64,000 bases of DNA from Anaerolineaceae bacterium UBA3924. GTDB lineage: Bacteria; Chloroflexota; Anaerolineae; Anaerolineales; Anaerolineaceae. The position numbers and the translations under genes were made by a program. The stretch's first letter is position 1. Each line of letters starts with the position of its first letter. The notes beneath the pieces were generated by a model. It had not been told where the DNA came from and made no database searches. It saw only the letters and a program-made list of their open reading frames with translations. The stretch lies in assembly GCA_002385985.1 (NCBI GenBank), contig DGEO01000042.1:1-64000 (forward strand), read 5' to 3'. Shown piece by piece: positions 1-13,157 of the stretch.

Positions 1-19
1 AGATGTGTATAAGAGACAG
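1..19. other. Nextera transposase mosaic-end adapter remnant
   Basis: The first 19 bases read AGATGTGTATAAGAGACAG, the Tn5 mosaic end used in Nextera libraries. The EF-Tu reading frame follows directly. This is untrimmed library adapter at a contig end and not genomic sequence, so the real chromosome begins at base 20. Confidence 0.95.
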
Positions 20-174
20 TTGTCAATCTGGTCGTAGGCGCGGAACTCGCCGGAGCCAAAGAAGGAGCAGTACTTGGTGATGGCCGCCGTCAGGGTGGTC
101 TTCCCGTGATCGATGTGGCCCATCGTGCCCACGTTCAGGTGGGGCTTGCTGCGGTCAAACTTTTGCTTTCCCAT
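20..174 (-). CDS. tuf: Elongation factor Tu, N-terminal fragment (contig edge)
   Basis: EF-Tu is the GTPase that brings aminoacyl-tRNA to the ribosome. The reverse strand from the ATG at 174 gives [20 protein letters not shown] followed by [13 protein letters not shown]. The latter contains the G1 P-loop (GHIDHGKT) of translational GTPases with the usual EF-Tu N-terminus. Only about 51 codons are present because the contig ends in adapter. An AAGGAGAT Shine-Dalgarno sequence lies about 8 nt before the ATG. The gene follows fusA with a 48-nt gap, the normal rpsL-rpsG-fusA-tuf order, so it is the last gene of the str operon seen here. Confidence 0.95.
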
Positions 175-222
175 CGGACCAAAATCTCCTTGAAAAATGA
201 CTAAGTATGAATGGTTCGCTGA

Positions 223-2298
223 CTAAGCGTTTAGGATCTTGTTGGCAACCGTCTCAGAAACGGGGGCGTAATGGTCGAACTCCATGGAGAACACCCCGCG
301 CCCCTGCGTCGCTGAACGCAGCTCGGTTGCATAACCAAACATTTCAGCCATGGGCACGCGCGCCATGACCGCCTGGGCGTTGCCAGGACGCATTTCCATC
401 CCCTGGATTTCGCCCCGGCGGGCATTCAGCTGGCCGAGCACATCACCCAGGTACTCCTCTGGCATCACCACTTCCACCCTCATGATCGGCTCCAGCAGCA
501 CCGGCTTGCCGCGCTGCATGCCTTCTTTGAAAGCGAAGATGGCAGCCATCTTAAACGACATTTCGCTCGAGTCCACTTCGTGGAACGAGCCGTCAATCAG
601 GGTCACCTTGAGATCGGTGACCGGATATCCGGCCAAAACGCCGGACTCAGCGGCTTCGAGCACACCCTTGGACACGGCCGGAATGAACTCTTTGGGAATG
701 GCCCCGCCAACAATCTTGTTCTCGAAGACCACCCCGCTGCCGCGCTCTCCAGGCTCCAGCGAGAAAACCACATGGCCGTACTGGCCATGGCCGCCCGTCT
801 GCTTGACATACTTGTAATTGACTTCGGGAACCGGGCGGGTGATGGTCTCGCGGTAGGAGACGCGCGGACGGCCGACGTTGGCCTGCACGCGGAACTCGCG
901 CAGCATGCGGTCAACCAGCACGTCCAGGTGCAGCTCGCCCATGCCGGAGATCACCGTCTGCCCGGAATTTTCGTCGGTCTGAACCCGGAAGGTCGGGTCT
1001 TCCTCAGAAAGGCGGCGAAGCGCCTCGGCCATCTTGTCCTGATCGGCTGTGGTTTTGGGCTCCACGGCGATGGAGATGACCGGCTCGGGGAAGGTGATGT
1101 TCTCCAGCAGGATGGGATGCTGCGGGTCGCAGAGAGTATCACCGGTGATGCTGTCCTTCAGGCCCAGCACCGCGCCGATGTCGCCGGCATAAACCTCGGT
1201 GATATCCTCTCGCCGGTCGGCGTACATGCGCACCATGCGGCCGATGCGCTCGCGTTTGCCCTTGTTGACATTCAGCAGCGCTTCGCCCTGGCGCACCACA
1301 CCGGAATAAACCCGGAAGTAGGCCAGCCGGCCCACATACGGGTCTGCGACAATCTTGAAGACCAGCGCGCTGACCGGTTCGTCGTCGGAGGCCATGCGGA
1401 CCAGCTCGACGCTTTCATCACGCGGGTCCACGCCCTTCACCGCCGGGATATCCAGCGGAGAGGGCAGGTAATCGATGATGGCATCCAGCACAGGCTGGAC
1501 ACCTTTGTTGCGGAGCGAGGAACCGCAGAAGACCGGCGTGGCGCGGTTTTCCAGCACGGCCTGGCGCAGGGCGGCCTTCATTTCTTCCACGGTGATCTCT
1601 TCACCCTCAAGGAACTTGATGGTGAGATCATCGTTCAGTTCGGCCAGCCGCTCCACCAGAATCGCGCGGGCTTCTTCGGCTTCGGAGCGCATATCCTCGG
1701 GGATGTCGGTGACGACCGGCTCCTTGCCCAGCTCATCTTCCCAGTAGGTCGCCTGCATGGTCAGCAGGTCGATCGTGCCGCGGAAGCTGGCTTCGCTGCC
1801 GATGGGCAGCTGCATGGCGATCGGGTTGGCCCCCAGCCGCTGCCGGATGGTCTCCAGCGTGCGGGTGTAGGACGCGCCCACGCGGTCCATCTTGTTAACG
1901 AAACAGATGCGGGGAACCTGGTAGCGGTCGGCCTGTCGCCAGACCGTCTCGCTCTGCGGCTCCACGCCCTGCACAGCGTCGAAGACCACCACGCCTCCAT
2001 CGAGAACGCGCAGCGAACGCTGCACTTCGGCGGTGAAGTCGATGTGTCCGGGGGTATCAATGACGTTGATCTGATACCCCTTCCACTCCGCCGTGACCGC
2101 CGCGGAAACGATGGTGATCCCCCGCTCGCGCTCCTGCTCCATCCAGTCCGTTACAGTGGTGCCTTCGTCCACCGATCCGATACGGTAGGTCCGTCCGGTA
2201 TAGTAAAGGATGCGCTCGGTGGTCGTGGTCTTTCCGGCGTCAATGTGCGCTATGATACCAATGTTACGGCACCGCTCTAACGGAAACTGCCTTGCCAT
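223..2298 (-). CDS. fusA: Elongation factor G
   Basis: EF-G is the GTPase that drives tRNA-mRNA translocation and helps recycle ribosomes. The 691-residue protein has normal family length. The G1 motif [15 protein letters not shown] is near residue 17, the switch II region [12 protein letters not shown] is near 81, and NKMD is near 135. Domains II-V follow, including GGHGQYGHV near 500. The start is supported by AAGGAAAGATC before the ATG. The gene lies 24 nt downstream of rpsG and 48 nt upstream of tuf in the str operon, so it is co-transcribed from the promoter before rpsL. I see nothing unusual in it. Confidence 0.98.
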   Translation of the reverse strand: MARQFPLERCRNIGIIAHIDAGKTTTTERILYYTGRTYRIGSVDEGTTVTDWMEQERERGITIVSAAVTAEWKGYQINVIDTPGHIDFTAEVQRSLRVLDGGVVVFDAVQGVEPQSETVWRQADRYQVPRICFVNKMDRVGASYTRTLETIRQRLGANPIAMQLPIGSEASFRGTIDLLTMQATYWEDELGKEPVVTDIPEDMRSEAEEARAILVERLAELNDDLTIKFLEGEEITVEEMKAALRQAVLENRATPVFCGSSLRNKGVQPVLDAIIDYLPSPLDIPAVKGVDPRDESVELVRMASDDEPVSALVFKIVADPYVGRLAYFRVYSGVVRQGEALLNVNKGKRERIGRMVRMYADRREDITEVYAGDIGAVLGLKDSITGDTLCDPQHPILLENITFPEPVISIAVEPKTTADQDKMAEALRRLSEEDPTFRVQTDENSGQTVISGMGELHLDVLVDRMLREFRVQANVGRPRVSYRETITRPVPEVNYKYVKQTGGHGQYGHVVFSLEPGERGSGVVFENKIVGGAIPKEFIPAVSKGVLEAAESGVLAGYPVTDLKVTLIDGSFHEVDSSEMSFKMAAIFAFKEGMQRGKPVLLEPIMRVEVVMPEEYLGDVLGQLNARRGEIQGMEMRPGNAQAVMARVPMAEMFGYATELRSATQGRGVFSMEFDHYAPVSETVANKILNA

Positions 2299-2322
2299 GA
2301 TCTTTCCTTAAACTACAGGACG

Positions 2323-2790
2323 CTATACCCGGTAATGCGAGAAAGCCCGGTTCGCCTCGGCCATGCGGTGGGTCTCTTCGCGCTTGCGAACAGCGTTACC
2401 CTGGCCGTTGGCGGCGTCGATCAACTCAGCAGAGAGTTTCTCTTCGAAGGACTTGCCACTCCGAGAGCGGGCGGCATCTGCCAGCCAGCGCATCGCCAGC
2501 GCCATGCGGCGTTCCATGGGAACTTCCATGGGAACCTGGTAGGTTGCGCCACCGACACGGCGAGGACGGACTTCCATGAGCGGACCGACGTTCTTCAGGG
2601 CCTGCTCAAACACTTCCACCGGGTTGCGCCCGGTCTTCTGCTGGACGATGTCCAGAGCATCATACATCAACCTGGTCGCGGTGCTTTTCTTCCCGCGTTC
2701 CATAATGTAGTTGATGAAATTCTGGATATAAACATTCCCGTACCGAATATCGGGAGGGACTACCCGCTTCTCAGGTTTGGTTCGACGCAT
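2323..2790 (-). CDS. rpsG: 30S ribosomal protein S7
   Basis: S7 is the primary 16S rRNA-binding protein that nucleates the 30S head, and it represses the str operon in some bacteria. The 155-residue product starts [19 protein letters not shown] and contains the family segments [20 protein letters not shown] and [15 protein letters not shown]. Length and sequence are typical. A GGAG element lies 8 nt before the ATG. The gene sits between rpsL (29-nt gap) and fusA (24-nt gap). Confidence 0.98.
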   Translation of the reverse strand: MRRTKPEKRVVPPDIRYGNVYIQNFINYIMERGKKSTATRLMYDALDIVQQKTGRNPVEVFEQALKNVGPLMEVRPRRVGGATYQVPMEVPMERRMALAMRWLADAARSRSGKSFEEKLSAELIDAANGQGNAVRKREETHRMAEANRAFSHYRV

Positions 2791-2819
2791 TCAGACTACT
2801 CCGTCTATCAAAATAAGTC

Positions 2820-3239
2820 TTATTTCTTGGCCATCTTGGCCCCGTACTTGGAGCGACCCTGGGCTCGTTTGGCGACCCCGGTGGCGTCCAGCGTACCGCG
2901 CACAATGTGATAGCGCACGCCCGGCAGGTCCTTCACACGACCGCCGCGCACCAGCACCACGGAGTGCTCCTGCAGCTGATGGCCTTCACCCGGAATGTAA
3001 GCGCTCACCTCGAGACCGTTGGACAGGCGCACGCGGGCGATCTTGCGCAGCGCTGAGTTCGGTTTCTTCGGGGTCATGGTACGCACAACGGTGCAGACAC
3101 CGCGCTTCTGCGGGGCGCCTTTGTCCTGGCGTATCCTGCGCTGCTTCATCGAGTTCAGCGTGTACTGCAGCGCCGGGGACTTGCTCTTGGCCTTCTTGGT
3201 TTGGCGTCCTTTACGGATCAACTGATTAATCGTGGGCAC
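2820..3239 (-). CDS. rpsL: 30S ribosomal protein S12
   Basis: S12 lies at the decoding centre and controls accuracy. I set the start at a GTG (3239), giving [13 protein letters not shown], the universal S12 N-terminus, with GGAGG 6 nt upstream. An in-frame ATG 14 codons earlier has no such support. The product is 139 residues. [11 protein letters not shown] and [13 protein letters not shown] keep the lysines whose replacement gives streptomycin resistance in E. coli, so a sensitive-type protein is expected. The insert after SPALQ ([17 protein letters not shown]) resembles the longer Gram-positive form and not the short E. coli form. It is the first gene of the str operon. Confidence 0.97.
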   Translation of the reverse strand: MPTINQLIRKGRQTKKAKSKSPALQYTLNSMKQRRIRQDKGAPQKRGVCTVVRTMTPKKPNSALRKIARVRLSNGLEVSAYIPGEGHQLQEHSVVLVRGGRVKDLPGVRYHIVRGTLDATGVAKRAQGRSKYGAKMAKK

Positions 3240-3311
3240 GTTTTGCCTCCAAAGCAGTGTCTTTCTGAGGTGATCACTCACCAGTGAATAATGATTAGTA
3301 CGGTTTCAACG

Positions 3312-3344
3312 GGTGAGGCCTTCACGTGCAATTCAGGCCTCACC
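3312..3344 (-). promoter_or_regulatory. Stem-loop in the str operon 5' leader
   Basis: GGTGAGGCCT and AGGCCTCACC form a perfect 10-bp stem around a 13-nt loop, inside the ~155-nt leader between the main str promoter and rpsL. No U-tract follows it on the minus strand, so it does not look like a terminator. A second TATAAT (reverse strand, 3355-3360) would start transcripts just before the hairpin. It may be a site for autoregulation by S7 or S12, but only the stem is seen. Confidence 0.5.
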
Positions 3345-3401
3345 AAAGTTACACATTATACGCCTGCAAGCTAAAGTACACTCTCCAGACAACGAGGGTC
3401 G

Positions 3402-3426
3402 ATTATATCATGGGCAAAAATGACCG

Positions 3427-3430
<4 letters not shown>
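3402..3430 (-). promoter_or_regulatory. Promoter of the str operon (rpsL-rpsG-fusA-tuf)
   Basis: On the minus strand TTGACG (3425-3430) and TATAAT (3402-3407) are separated by exactly 17 nt, and TGA before TATAAT makes an extended -10. This is close to the sigma70 consensus. The -35 hexamer contains the rpoB stop codon (TGA, 3427-3429), so the promoter starts inside the last codon of the gene upstream. Transcripts would carry a leader of about 155 nt before rpsL. Confidence 0.8.
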
Positions 3431-7365
<3,935 letters not shown>

Positions 7366-7456
7366 AAACTTTCTCCTGGCGTTCTAGAACATGGCAGGAT
7401 CGAAGCAACAGACAAGTAAACCGCTGTAAGCGGTGACAGGCCCAAAGCAAAGGTTT

Positions 7457-7485
7457 ATTATATCAAACGGTTAACCCCCGGTCAA
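7457..7485 (-). promoter_or_regulatory. Promoter of rpoB
   Basis: On the minus strand TTGACC (7480-7485) and TATAAT (7457-7462) are spaced 17 nt apart, with TGA before the -10. The -35 box overlaps the TGA stop (7482-7484) of the phosphoesterase gene, the same arrangement as at the rpsL promoter. The leader to the rpoB ATG is ~85 nt and contains a short hairpin (ACCGCT/AGCGGT, 7420-7434). Confidence 0.8.
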
Positions 7486-8168
7486 GAATTTCGGTCCTTA
7501 TTTGGAAAACTGGTTTGCTGCCAGCGTCCCCTGCGCAGTCGCGCGCCGCGCAGCGGGATGATTTCCCCCACGACTTTCTGGCCGGGATAGATTCGCAGCA
7601 CCCCGATGGACGGCTCAGCTTCGGGCAGGTCCACCCCGGCGGACCCGGGGTTGAACAGCAGGCGCCCGTCCAGCTGCAGATTCGTGGCCCGGTGCGTGTG
7701 CCCGAACACGATCACCCGCGCCTCGGGATGGGGCCGGACCAGTACCTTCAGGTAGCGCTCCAGGCGGTAGCCAAAGACGATGTGCTGCCATTTGTCCCAC
7801 AGGTAATCCCACCAGGAGCCGTGCCCATGCTGCAGAGCAATGGGTACCCCGCCAACCTCAATCAGCTCCGTCCAGCCCAACTGACCTCGCAGCAGCCAGT
7901 CGCGGTTGCCTCGCACGGCGGTCACCGGCGCGATCTGCTCCAGCTCCCGCAGCACGGCGGGCGAGCAGATATCCCCGGCATGCAGGATGCGGTCCACCCC
8001 TGCCCGGCGCAGCGCCGGCAGAACTTCCGGGTGCAGCTCTCTGGCCCGGTCTGGGATGTGGGTGTCCGAAAGCACGCCCAGTGTGGCCAGCGGCTGCTCA
8101 TCCAATCCGGCCGGCACGGTGCTCTCAGCGGGTGAGGCACCGGTTTCAGGATCGAAGGACTGCCCCAC
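7482..8168 (-). CDS. YfcE/MJ0936-type metallophosphoesterase
   Basis: This is a calcineurin-like phosphodiesterase of the small MJ0936/YfcE group, a two-metal hydrolase of phosphodiesters. The 228-residue product shows the metal-ligand series in order: LSDTHIPD (Asp-x-His), HAGDI (Asp), GNRD (Asn), HGH (His) and GHTH (His-x-His). About 28 residues precede the first motif. The annotated start is GTG, just after the stop of the upstream HAD gene, so the two are probably translated from one message. The physiological substrate cannot be told from sequence. Confidence 0.9.
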   Translation of the reverse strand: MGQSFDPETGASPAESTVPAGLDEQPLATLGVLSDTHIPDRARELHPEVLPALRRAGVDRILHAGDICSPAVLRELEQIAPVTAVRGNRDWLLRGQLGWTELIEVGGVPIALQHGHGSWWDYLWDKWQHIVFGYRLERYLKVLVRPHPEARVIVFGHTHRATNLQLDGRLLFNPGSAGVDLPEAEPSIGVLRIYPGQKVVGEIIPLRGARLRRGRWQQTSFPNKDRNS

Positions 8169-8174
8169 CGCCCT

Positions 8175-8783
8175 TCAAACCTCCAGCAGGGATGCCAGGT
8201 CCCGGCGGGCCTGGCGGGGATCCTGAAAGTGAACGACGTGCAGGCCCATCCGGCGTGCCGCTTCGATATTCGGCGGGAAGTCGTCCACAAAGACAGCTTC
8301 CTGCGGCTGCACCTCCAGCCTGTCCAGCACCAGCCGGAAGGCCTCCGGGTCTGGCTTGCGCATGCGCACTTCGGCGGAAAACACGACGAAGTCGAATACG
8401 CCGGTGAAATCGTATATTCCCCGAACCATCTCCCGGGTTCCATCCCAGGCGTTGCTGAGCAGCGCCGTCTTGTACCGCGGGCGCAGGGACTGGATGTACT
8501 CCACCAGCTCCAGGTCCACCCGGTCGCCGCTCCAGAACTCGCGGATGAAATCCTCCAGTTCCTCCGGAGACAGCCTGAGCTGCGCGCCAACCCAGGCCCA
8601 GTGTTCGGCCTGCGTGATCAGCCCGGCTTCCGCCCTGGCTGAGGATTCCGATCCAAACACCAGGCTTTCCAGCGCTGCCCGGTTGGTGCCGTACTTTTCC
8701 GCCAGGCGATCGCGCGGACCGCCGTCTACGGTGCGCAGGATCACCCCGCCCATGTCAAAGATGACCGCTTTGATGCTGCCCAT
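8175..8783 (-). CDS. HAD-superfamily hydrolase (haloacid dehalogenase-like)
   Basis: A HAD phosphatase of subfamily IA. I start it at the ATG at 8783 (MGSIKAVIFDMGGVILR) because AGGAG lies a few nt upstream; the longer frame would run through the promoter region. The 202 residues contain motif I DMGGV, motif II LLSNAWDG, motif III RKPDPEAF and motif IV VDDFPPNIEAA. The second Asp of motif I (DxD) is Gly here, as in several IA members that are not typical phosphatases, so activity is uncertain. TATACT at 8804-8809 (reverse) is a likely -10. It is followed by the phosphoesterase gene. Confidence 0.88.
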   Translation of the reverse strand: MGSIKAVIFDMGGVILRTVDGGPRDRLAEKYGTNRAALESLVFGSESSARAEAGLITQAEHWAWVGAQLRLSPEELEDFIREFWSGDRVDLELVEYIQSLRPRYKTALLSNAWDGTREMVRGIYDFTGVFDFVVFSAEVRMRKPDPEAFRLVLDRLEVQPQEAVFVDDFPPNIEAARRMGLHVVHFQDPRQARRDLASLLEV

Positions 8784-8895
8784 TGATCTCCTCTGCCTCC
8801 CCGAGTATACCATTCGATTCTCCCTGAGGCGACCGCTGTTCGCAGGTTCGGCTTTATACTCAGGGTATATATAGAAAAAAGAAAGGTGAATACCT

Positions 8896-10842
8896 ATGAG
8901 ACTTGGTGGAGGAGGCGGAGGGGGCTGGCGCAGCGTCATCCAGGCGGAGGACGAGCGCCCCAGATTGACCAGAGAACTGCTGCTGCGCGTGCTGCGCTAC
9001 GGCCGCCCTTACCGGCTGCAAATTGTCGGGATGCTGGCCCTGATCCTGATCGTCTCCGGGCTGAACCTGCTCAACCCGCTGATCGTCCGGGACCTGATCG
9101 ACCGCGCAATACCATCCGGAGACGTAAACCGCCTGATCTTCCTCGCCTCGATGCTGCTGGTCCTGCCGGTGGTCCGCGGGCTGATCAGCGTGGTGCAGCG
9201 GCGACTGAACGCCAGCGTCGGTGAGGGGGTGATTTTCGACCTGCGGGTGGCGCTGTACGAGCATCTGGAGCGCATGTCGCTGCGCTTCTTCACCCACACC
9301 AAGGTCGGCGAGCTGATGAGCCGCCTGAACAACGACGTGATCGGCGCGCAGAACGCCATCAGCAACACCATCATCAGCATCCTGACCAACATTGTGCAGG
9401 CGGTGGCCGTACTGGCGGTGATGTTCACGCTGGAATGGCGCCTGACGCTGATCAGTATCGTCATCCTGCCGCTCTTCCTGCTGGCCGCTTCGCGCATGGC
9501 CACCCGGCTGCGGGATATTGCCCGCGAGAACATGTCGGCCAACGCCCAGATGAACGCCATGATGAACGAAACCCTGAACATCGGCGGGGTGCTGCTGGTC
9601 AAGCTGTTCGGCCGGGTGGAAGAGGAAACCCGCCGGTTCGAGGCCCGGGCAAAGGCGGTGAAGGATATCGGCGTGCGCCGGGCCGTGACCGGCGCCAGTT
9701 TTTTCGTGATCATCGGCCTGCTGAGCGCGGTCGGTTCGGCGCTGGTGTACGGCATCGGCGGTTACCTGGTGATGCAGAACGCCTTCACCGTGGGCACCAT
9801 CGTCGCCTTCGGCGCTTACCTGGGCAGCCTGTACTCGGCGCTGCAGTCACTGGCCAATGCCCCGGTTGAGTTCGCCACCTCGGTGGTCAGCTTCGAGCGG
9901 GTGTTCGAAGTGCTCGACCTGCCGCTGGAGATCGCCGAGAAACCCGACCCGGTGCGCCTGAAAGAGATCCGCGGCGAGCTGGTCTTTGAGAATGTCACCT
10001 TCCGCTACGCTGCCGACGAGTCAAACCTGCTGAGCGACGTGCGCCGCTTCGGGCAGATGGACCAGATCACCGCCGCCCTCTCCGGTGAAGTGCCGGAAGA
10101 GGAGGAGGAGGAAGAGCCGGAGGCCGAGGTGGCCGCGAGCCAGGCCCGCTCGCTGGCGCTGGAAGATATCAGCTTCACCGTCCAGCCCGGCGAGCTGGTC
10201 GCGCTGGTCGGCCCCAGCGGAGCAGGCAAGACCACGCTGACCTATCTGATCCCGCGGCTGTACGACCCCGACGAAGGCCGCATCTGCCTGGATGGGTACG
10301 ACCTGCGCGACCTGAGCCTGGATGACCTGGCCCGGCAGGTGGGCATGGTCACACAGGAAACGCACCTGTTCCACGACACCGTGCGCACCAACCTGCTCTA
10401 CGCCCGGCCGGACGCCACCCAGGAAGAAATCGAGGAAGCCGCAAGGGCCGCCAATATCCACGACTTCATCGCCGGCCTGCCCCACGGCTACAACACCGTC
10501 GTCGGGGAGCGCGGCTACCGGCTGAGCGGCGGAGAAAAACAGCGCCTGGCCATCGCCCGGGTAATCCTGAAGAACCCGCGCGTGCTGGTGTTCGACGAAG
10601 CCACCAGCTCGCTGGACAGCCAGTCCGAAGCGCTCATCCAGGAGGCCCTCAAGCGGGTGATGCAGGGGCGCACCACCATCGTCATCGCCCACCGCCTGAG
10701 CACCATCCTGGCCGCCGACCAGATCCTGGTCATGAACCGGGGACGAATCGTCGAGCGCGGCACCCACGACGAGCTGCTGCAGCTGGACGGCCTGTACGCC
10801 CACCTATATCACACCCAGTTCAGCCGGGAGCCTGGCCTCTAG
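8896..10842 (+). CDS. ABC exporter, fused permease and ATPase half-transporter
   Basis: A type IV (exporter-fold) ABC half-transporter with six transmembrane helices (residues ~35-320) and a C-terminal ATPase, working as a dimer in the inner membrane. Walker A GPSGAGKTTL is near 438, LSGGEKQRLAIARV near 542, Walker B VLVFDEATSSLD near 563 and the H-loop AHRLS near 598. The ATPase carries an unusual ~45-residue insert with a run of seven Glu (about 373-418), between the strand with the A-loop Tyr (FRYA) and ALEDISF. The N-terminus has a seven-glycine run. TATACT at 8855-8860 is a likely -10. The substrate is unknown (lipid or drug). Confidence 0.93.
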   Translation: MRLGGGGGGGWRSVIQAEDERPRLTRELLLRVLRYGRPYRLQIVGMLALILIVSGLNLLNPLIVRDLIDRAIPSGDVNRLIFLASMLLVLPVVRGLISVVQRRLNASVGEGVIFDLRVALYEHLERMSLRFFTHTKVGELMSRLNNDVIGAQNAISNTIISILTNIVQAVAVLAVMFTLEWRLTLISIVILPLFLLAASRMATRLRDIARENMSANAQMNAMMNETLNIGGVLLVKLFGRVEEETRRFEARAKAVKDIGVRRAVTGASFFVIIGLLSAVGSALVYGIGGYLVMQNAFTVGTIVAFGAYLGSLYSALQSLANAPVEFATSVVSFERVFEVLDLPLEIAEKPDPVRLKEIRGELVFENVTFRYAADESNLLSDVRRFGQMDQITAALSGEVPEEEEEEEPEAEVAASQARSLALEDISFTVQPGELVALVGPSGAGKTTLTYLIPRLYDPDEGRICLDGYDLRDLSLDDLARQVGMVTQETHLFHDTVRTNLLYARPDATQEEIEEAARAANIHDFIAGLPHGYNTVVGERGYRLSGGEKQRLAIARVILKNPRVLVFDEATSSLDSQSEALIQEALKRVMQGRTTIVIAHRLSTILAADQILVMNRGRIVERGTHDELLQLDGLYAHLYHTQFSREPGL

Positions 10843-10849
10843 GCCGCGG

Positions 10850-11851
10850 TTAATCAGCCCACAGGTCGACCACCACTCGCCCGGTTTGCCCGCCGGCCAG
10901 GATGCGCTCGATCTCTGCGTCCAGCTCCGCAAACGAAACCCGCCGGCCGATCTGCTCCAGACCGGGCAGCTTCCATTCCCCTGCAATCCGCTGCCACAGC
11001 GTCTTTCGCTGCGGGAGGGGCAGTTGGGCCGTATCGATCCCCAGCAGGCGCACCCCGCGCAGGATGAAAGGGAAAACAGTGGTGTGCAGCTCAGCCCCGG
11101 CCGCGTTGCCGCAGGCGGTCACTGTCCCCTGGTAGCGAGCGGCGGCGATGGCCGCGGCCAGGTACGCCCCGCCGACGGTGTCCACCACGCCCGCCCAGCG
11201 GCTCTTGAGCAGCGGACGCCCGGCCCCTTCCAGCAGCTCCTGCCGGTGAATGACTTCGGACGCCCCCAGGCGGGTGAGATAGTCCCGCTGCTCCAGCTTG
11301 CCGGTGGCGGCGACCACCTCGTAACCCTCCCGGGCCAGCAGCGCCACGGCAAAGCTGCCCACCCCGCCAGTGGCGCCTGTGACCAGCACCGGGCCATCTC
11401 CCGAAGACACACCGCTTTCGATCAATGCCGCAACGCTTGCGGCCGCAGTGAACCCGGCCGTGCCGTAGACCATGCTTTCGTACAGCGTAAGGCCCTCCGG
11501 CCGCGGCATGACCCGGTCCGCCGGCACGCGAATGAACTGACCAAACCCGCCCGGGATGCTGACGCCAAGCTCGTATCCACTCACCAGCACTTCAGCGCCG
11601 GGCTGGAAATCCGCTGACCGGCTCTCCTCCACAACCCCGGCCGCGTCGATTCCCGGGGTGTGGGGATAGGTTTTGGTGACGCCTTTGTTTCCGCTGGCCG
11701 AGAGCGCGTCCTTGTAATTAAGGGATGAGTAAAGCACCCGGACCAGCACATCGCCTTCCGGTAGGTCATCGATCGTCCTCTGGTCGATCGAGCGGGTGAA
11801 GCTTCCGTCTGCCTGTTCGCGAACCACCAGCGCCAGAAACTGCTTTTCCAT
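10850..11851 (-). CDS. YhdH/AcuI-type NADPH quinone oxidoreductase (MDR family)
   Basis: A medium-chain dehydrogenase/reductase without zinc, of the YhdH/YhfP group that includes the acrylyl-CoA reductase AcuI. The evidence is LYSSLNYKDALSASGNKGVT, YPHTPGIDAAG near residue 65, the Rossmann motif GATGGVGS near 155 and the C-terminal GRVVVDL. Length (~333) matches the family. Start: ATG at 11851, but a TTG at 11854 lies at slightly better distance from AGGAGG, so the first residue is uncertain. The gene converges on the ABC gene with a 7-nt gap. It probably reduces an enoyl-CoA or quinone; the substrate is inferred. Confidence 0.88.
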   Translation of the reverse strand: MEKQFLALVVREQADGSFTRSIDQRTIDDLPEGDVLVRVLYSSLNYKDALSASGNKGVTKTYPHTPGIDAAGVVEESRSADFQPGAEVLVSGYELGVSIPGGFGQFIRVPADRVMPRPEGLTLYESMVYGTAGFTAAASVAALIESGVSSGDGPVLVTGATGGVGSFAVALLAREGYEVVAATGKLEQRDYLTRLGASEVIHRQELLEGAGRPLLKSRWAGVVDTVGGAYLAAAIAAARYQGTVTACGNAAGAELHTTVFPFILRGVRLLGIDTAQLPLPQRKTLWQRIAGEWKLPGLEQIGRRVSFAELDAEIERILAGGQTGRVVVDLWAD

Positions 11852-11896
11852 CAAAAAGGTACCTCCTGCGGCTTTTTCGGGCTAGAATAGGAGACA

Positions 11897-12985
11897 ATGC
11901 GCAAATGGTTCCTCGCCCTTCTTTTCATCCTGGGCTTCATTTTCATTATTACCCGATTTGGTGAAATCGAGCAGGTTCTGGCGGTCATTCAGGCCGCCGA
12001 CTGGCGGTTCTTCACCATGGCGCTGGCGCTGCAGGCGGTCTGGTTCGGGCTGGTCACGCGGGCATACCAGCGCTTCTACCAGGCCATGCAGGTGCGCGAA
12101 AAGCTCTCCCGCCTGTTCCTGGTGGTGACCGCGGCCAATTTCATCACCATCCTGACCCCCTCCGGGGGGATGACCGGGCTGGCGGTGTTCCTCTCGGACG
12201 CCCGCCGGCGGGGTCACTCGATCGGCCATGTGATGGTCGCCTGCGTGCTGTACCTGATCAGCGACTACACCGCCATATTCCTCATCGGTCTCTCGGGCTT
12301 CTGCTATTTGCACCAGCTGAACCGGCTGAACTGGGTGGAAATCACCGCCGCCAGCATTATCGGCCTGGTTCTTCTGGGGCTGTGCAGCCTGCTCTATCTG
12401 GGCGTGCGCTCCACCGAGCGCTTTGGCTGCGTGCTGGCCCGCCTGGCCCGCATCATCAACCGCATCGCCCGGCCAATCCTTCGCAAACCGCTGGTCTCGG
12501 AGGCCTGGGCGCATCATGTGGCCGAGGAAACTGCGGAAGGCATCACCCGCCTGGCCCGCCAGCCTGGCCTGTTTGCCGCGCCGGTAGCCTTCACGCTGGG
12601 CAACAAACTGGTGCTGATGGCCATTTTATGGGTCATGTTCCTGGCCTTCAAAGTCCCCTTCACCCCCTGGGCGCTGGTCACCGGGTTTGGCACGACCTAC
12701 CTGTTCGCCATCGTCACCCCCAGCCCGTCCACGGTCGGGGTGCTGGAAAGCCTGATGACGCTCTCGCTGGTGGCGGTCAATGTGCGCCTGGAGGCGGCCG
12801 CGGTCATCACGCTCGGCTACCGGGCAGTCACCTTCTGGCTGCCGTTCTTCCTGGGCGGCTGGACGCTGCGGCAGCTGTCCCTGCCGGTCGGCGGGCCGCC
12901 GGCTGAGCCCCTGTTTATCCCCACCATCAGCGACCCTGCCGCCAATCCCCCGGAGGAACCGCGGAGTGATCAGCCCGGCCGGTAG
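11897..12985 (+). CDS. UPF0104 (YbhN/AglD-like) integral membrane protein
   Basis: A polytopic membrane protein of the family that includes the flippase part of MprF. The 362 residues form about eight hydrophobic helices, and the conserved patch VTAANFITILTPSGGMTGL is near residue 77. TPSPSTVGVLESLM near 275 is the second family motif. These proteins are linked with moving lipid or isoprenoid intermediates across the membrane, but no transferase domain is attached here. AGGAG lies 3 nt before the ATG, and TAGAAT ends 8 nt before it, so the message may have almost no leader. Confidence 0.85.
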   Translation: MRKWFLALLFILGFIFIITRFGEIEQVLAVIQAADWRFFTMALALQAVWFGLVTRAYQRFYQAMQVREKLSRLFLVVTAANFITILTPSGGMTGLAVFLSDARRRGHSIGHVMVACVLYLISDYTAIFLIGLSGFCYLHQLNRLNWVEITAASIIGLVLLGLCSLLYLGVRSTERFGCVLARLARIINRIARPILRKPLVSEAWAHHVAEETAEGITRLARQPGLFAAPVAFTLGNKLVLMAILWVMFLAFKVPFTPWALVTGFGTTYLFAIVTPSPSTVGVLESLMTLSLVAVNVRLEAAAVITLGYRAVTFWLPFFLGGWTLRQLSLPVGGPPAEPLFIPTISDPAANPPEEPRSDQPGR

Positions 12986-13126
12986 CGGCTAGCTTTCTCC
13001 CGATCTTTACGGATGAGGGCCATCCACAGCATATCTTCGTACCGGCCGCCGCGCTGGACCGCCTTTCGCGTACGGTCTCTTTCCACGCAGCGGACCGTGA
13101 GCCAGTTGAGATACAGCTCCCAATAA

Positions 13127-13157
13127 CAAAAGCGCTGCATCTGCTGCAGCGCTTTTG
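13127..13157. terminator. Hairpin between convergent genes, probable bidirectional terminator
   Basis: CAAAAGCGCTGCA and TGCAGCGCTTTTG form a perfect 13-bp stem with a TCTGC loop. It lies midway in the 314-base gap 12986-13299 between the UPF0104 gene and the minus-strand unknown gene, about 142 nt from each stop. The stem ends in four T on either strand, so termination may be moderate. The rest of the gap has lower GC than its surroundings and no gene that I can support; a GTG-started 90-codon minus frame (12970-13242) crosses the hairpin and is doubtful. Confidence 0.6.

Noticed and set aside
580..2280. A plus-strand open frame of 566 codons opposite fusA
   Set aside because: It is a shadow of the EF-G gene without ribosome site or family similarity.
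3240..3281. A 14-codon N-terminal extension of S12
   Set aside because: The GTG at 3239 has GGAGG at ideal distance and gives the universal S12 N-terminus; the extension would cover that ribosome site.
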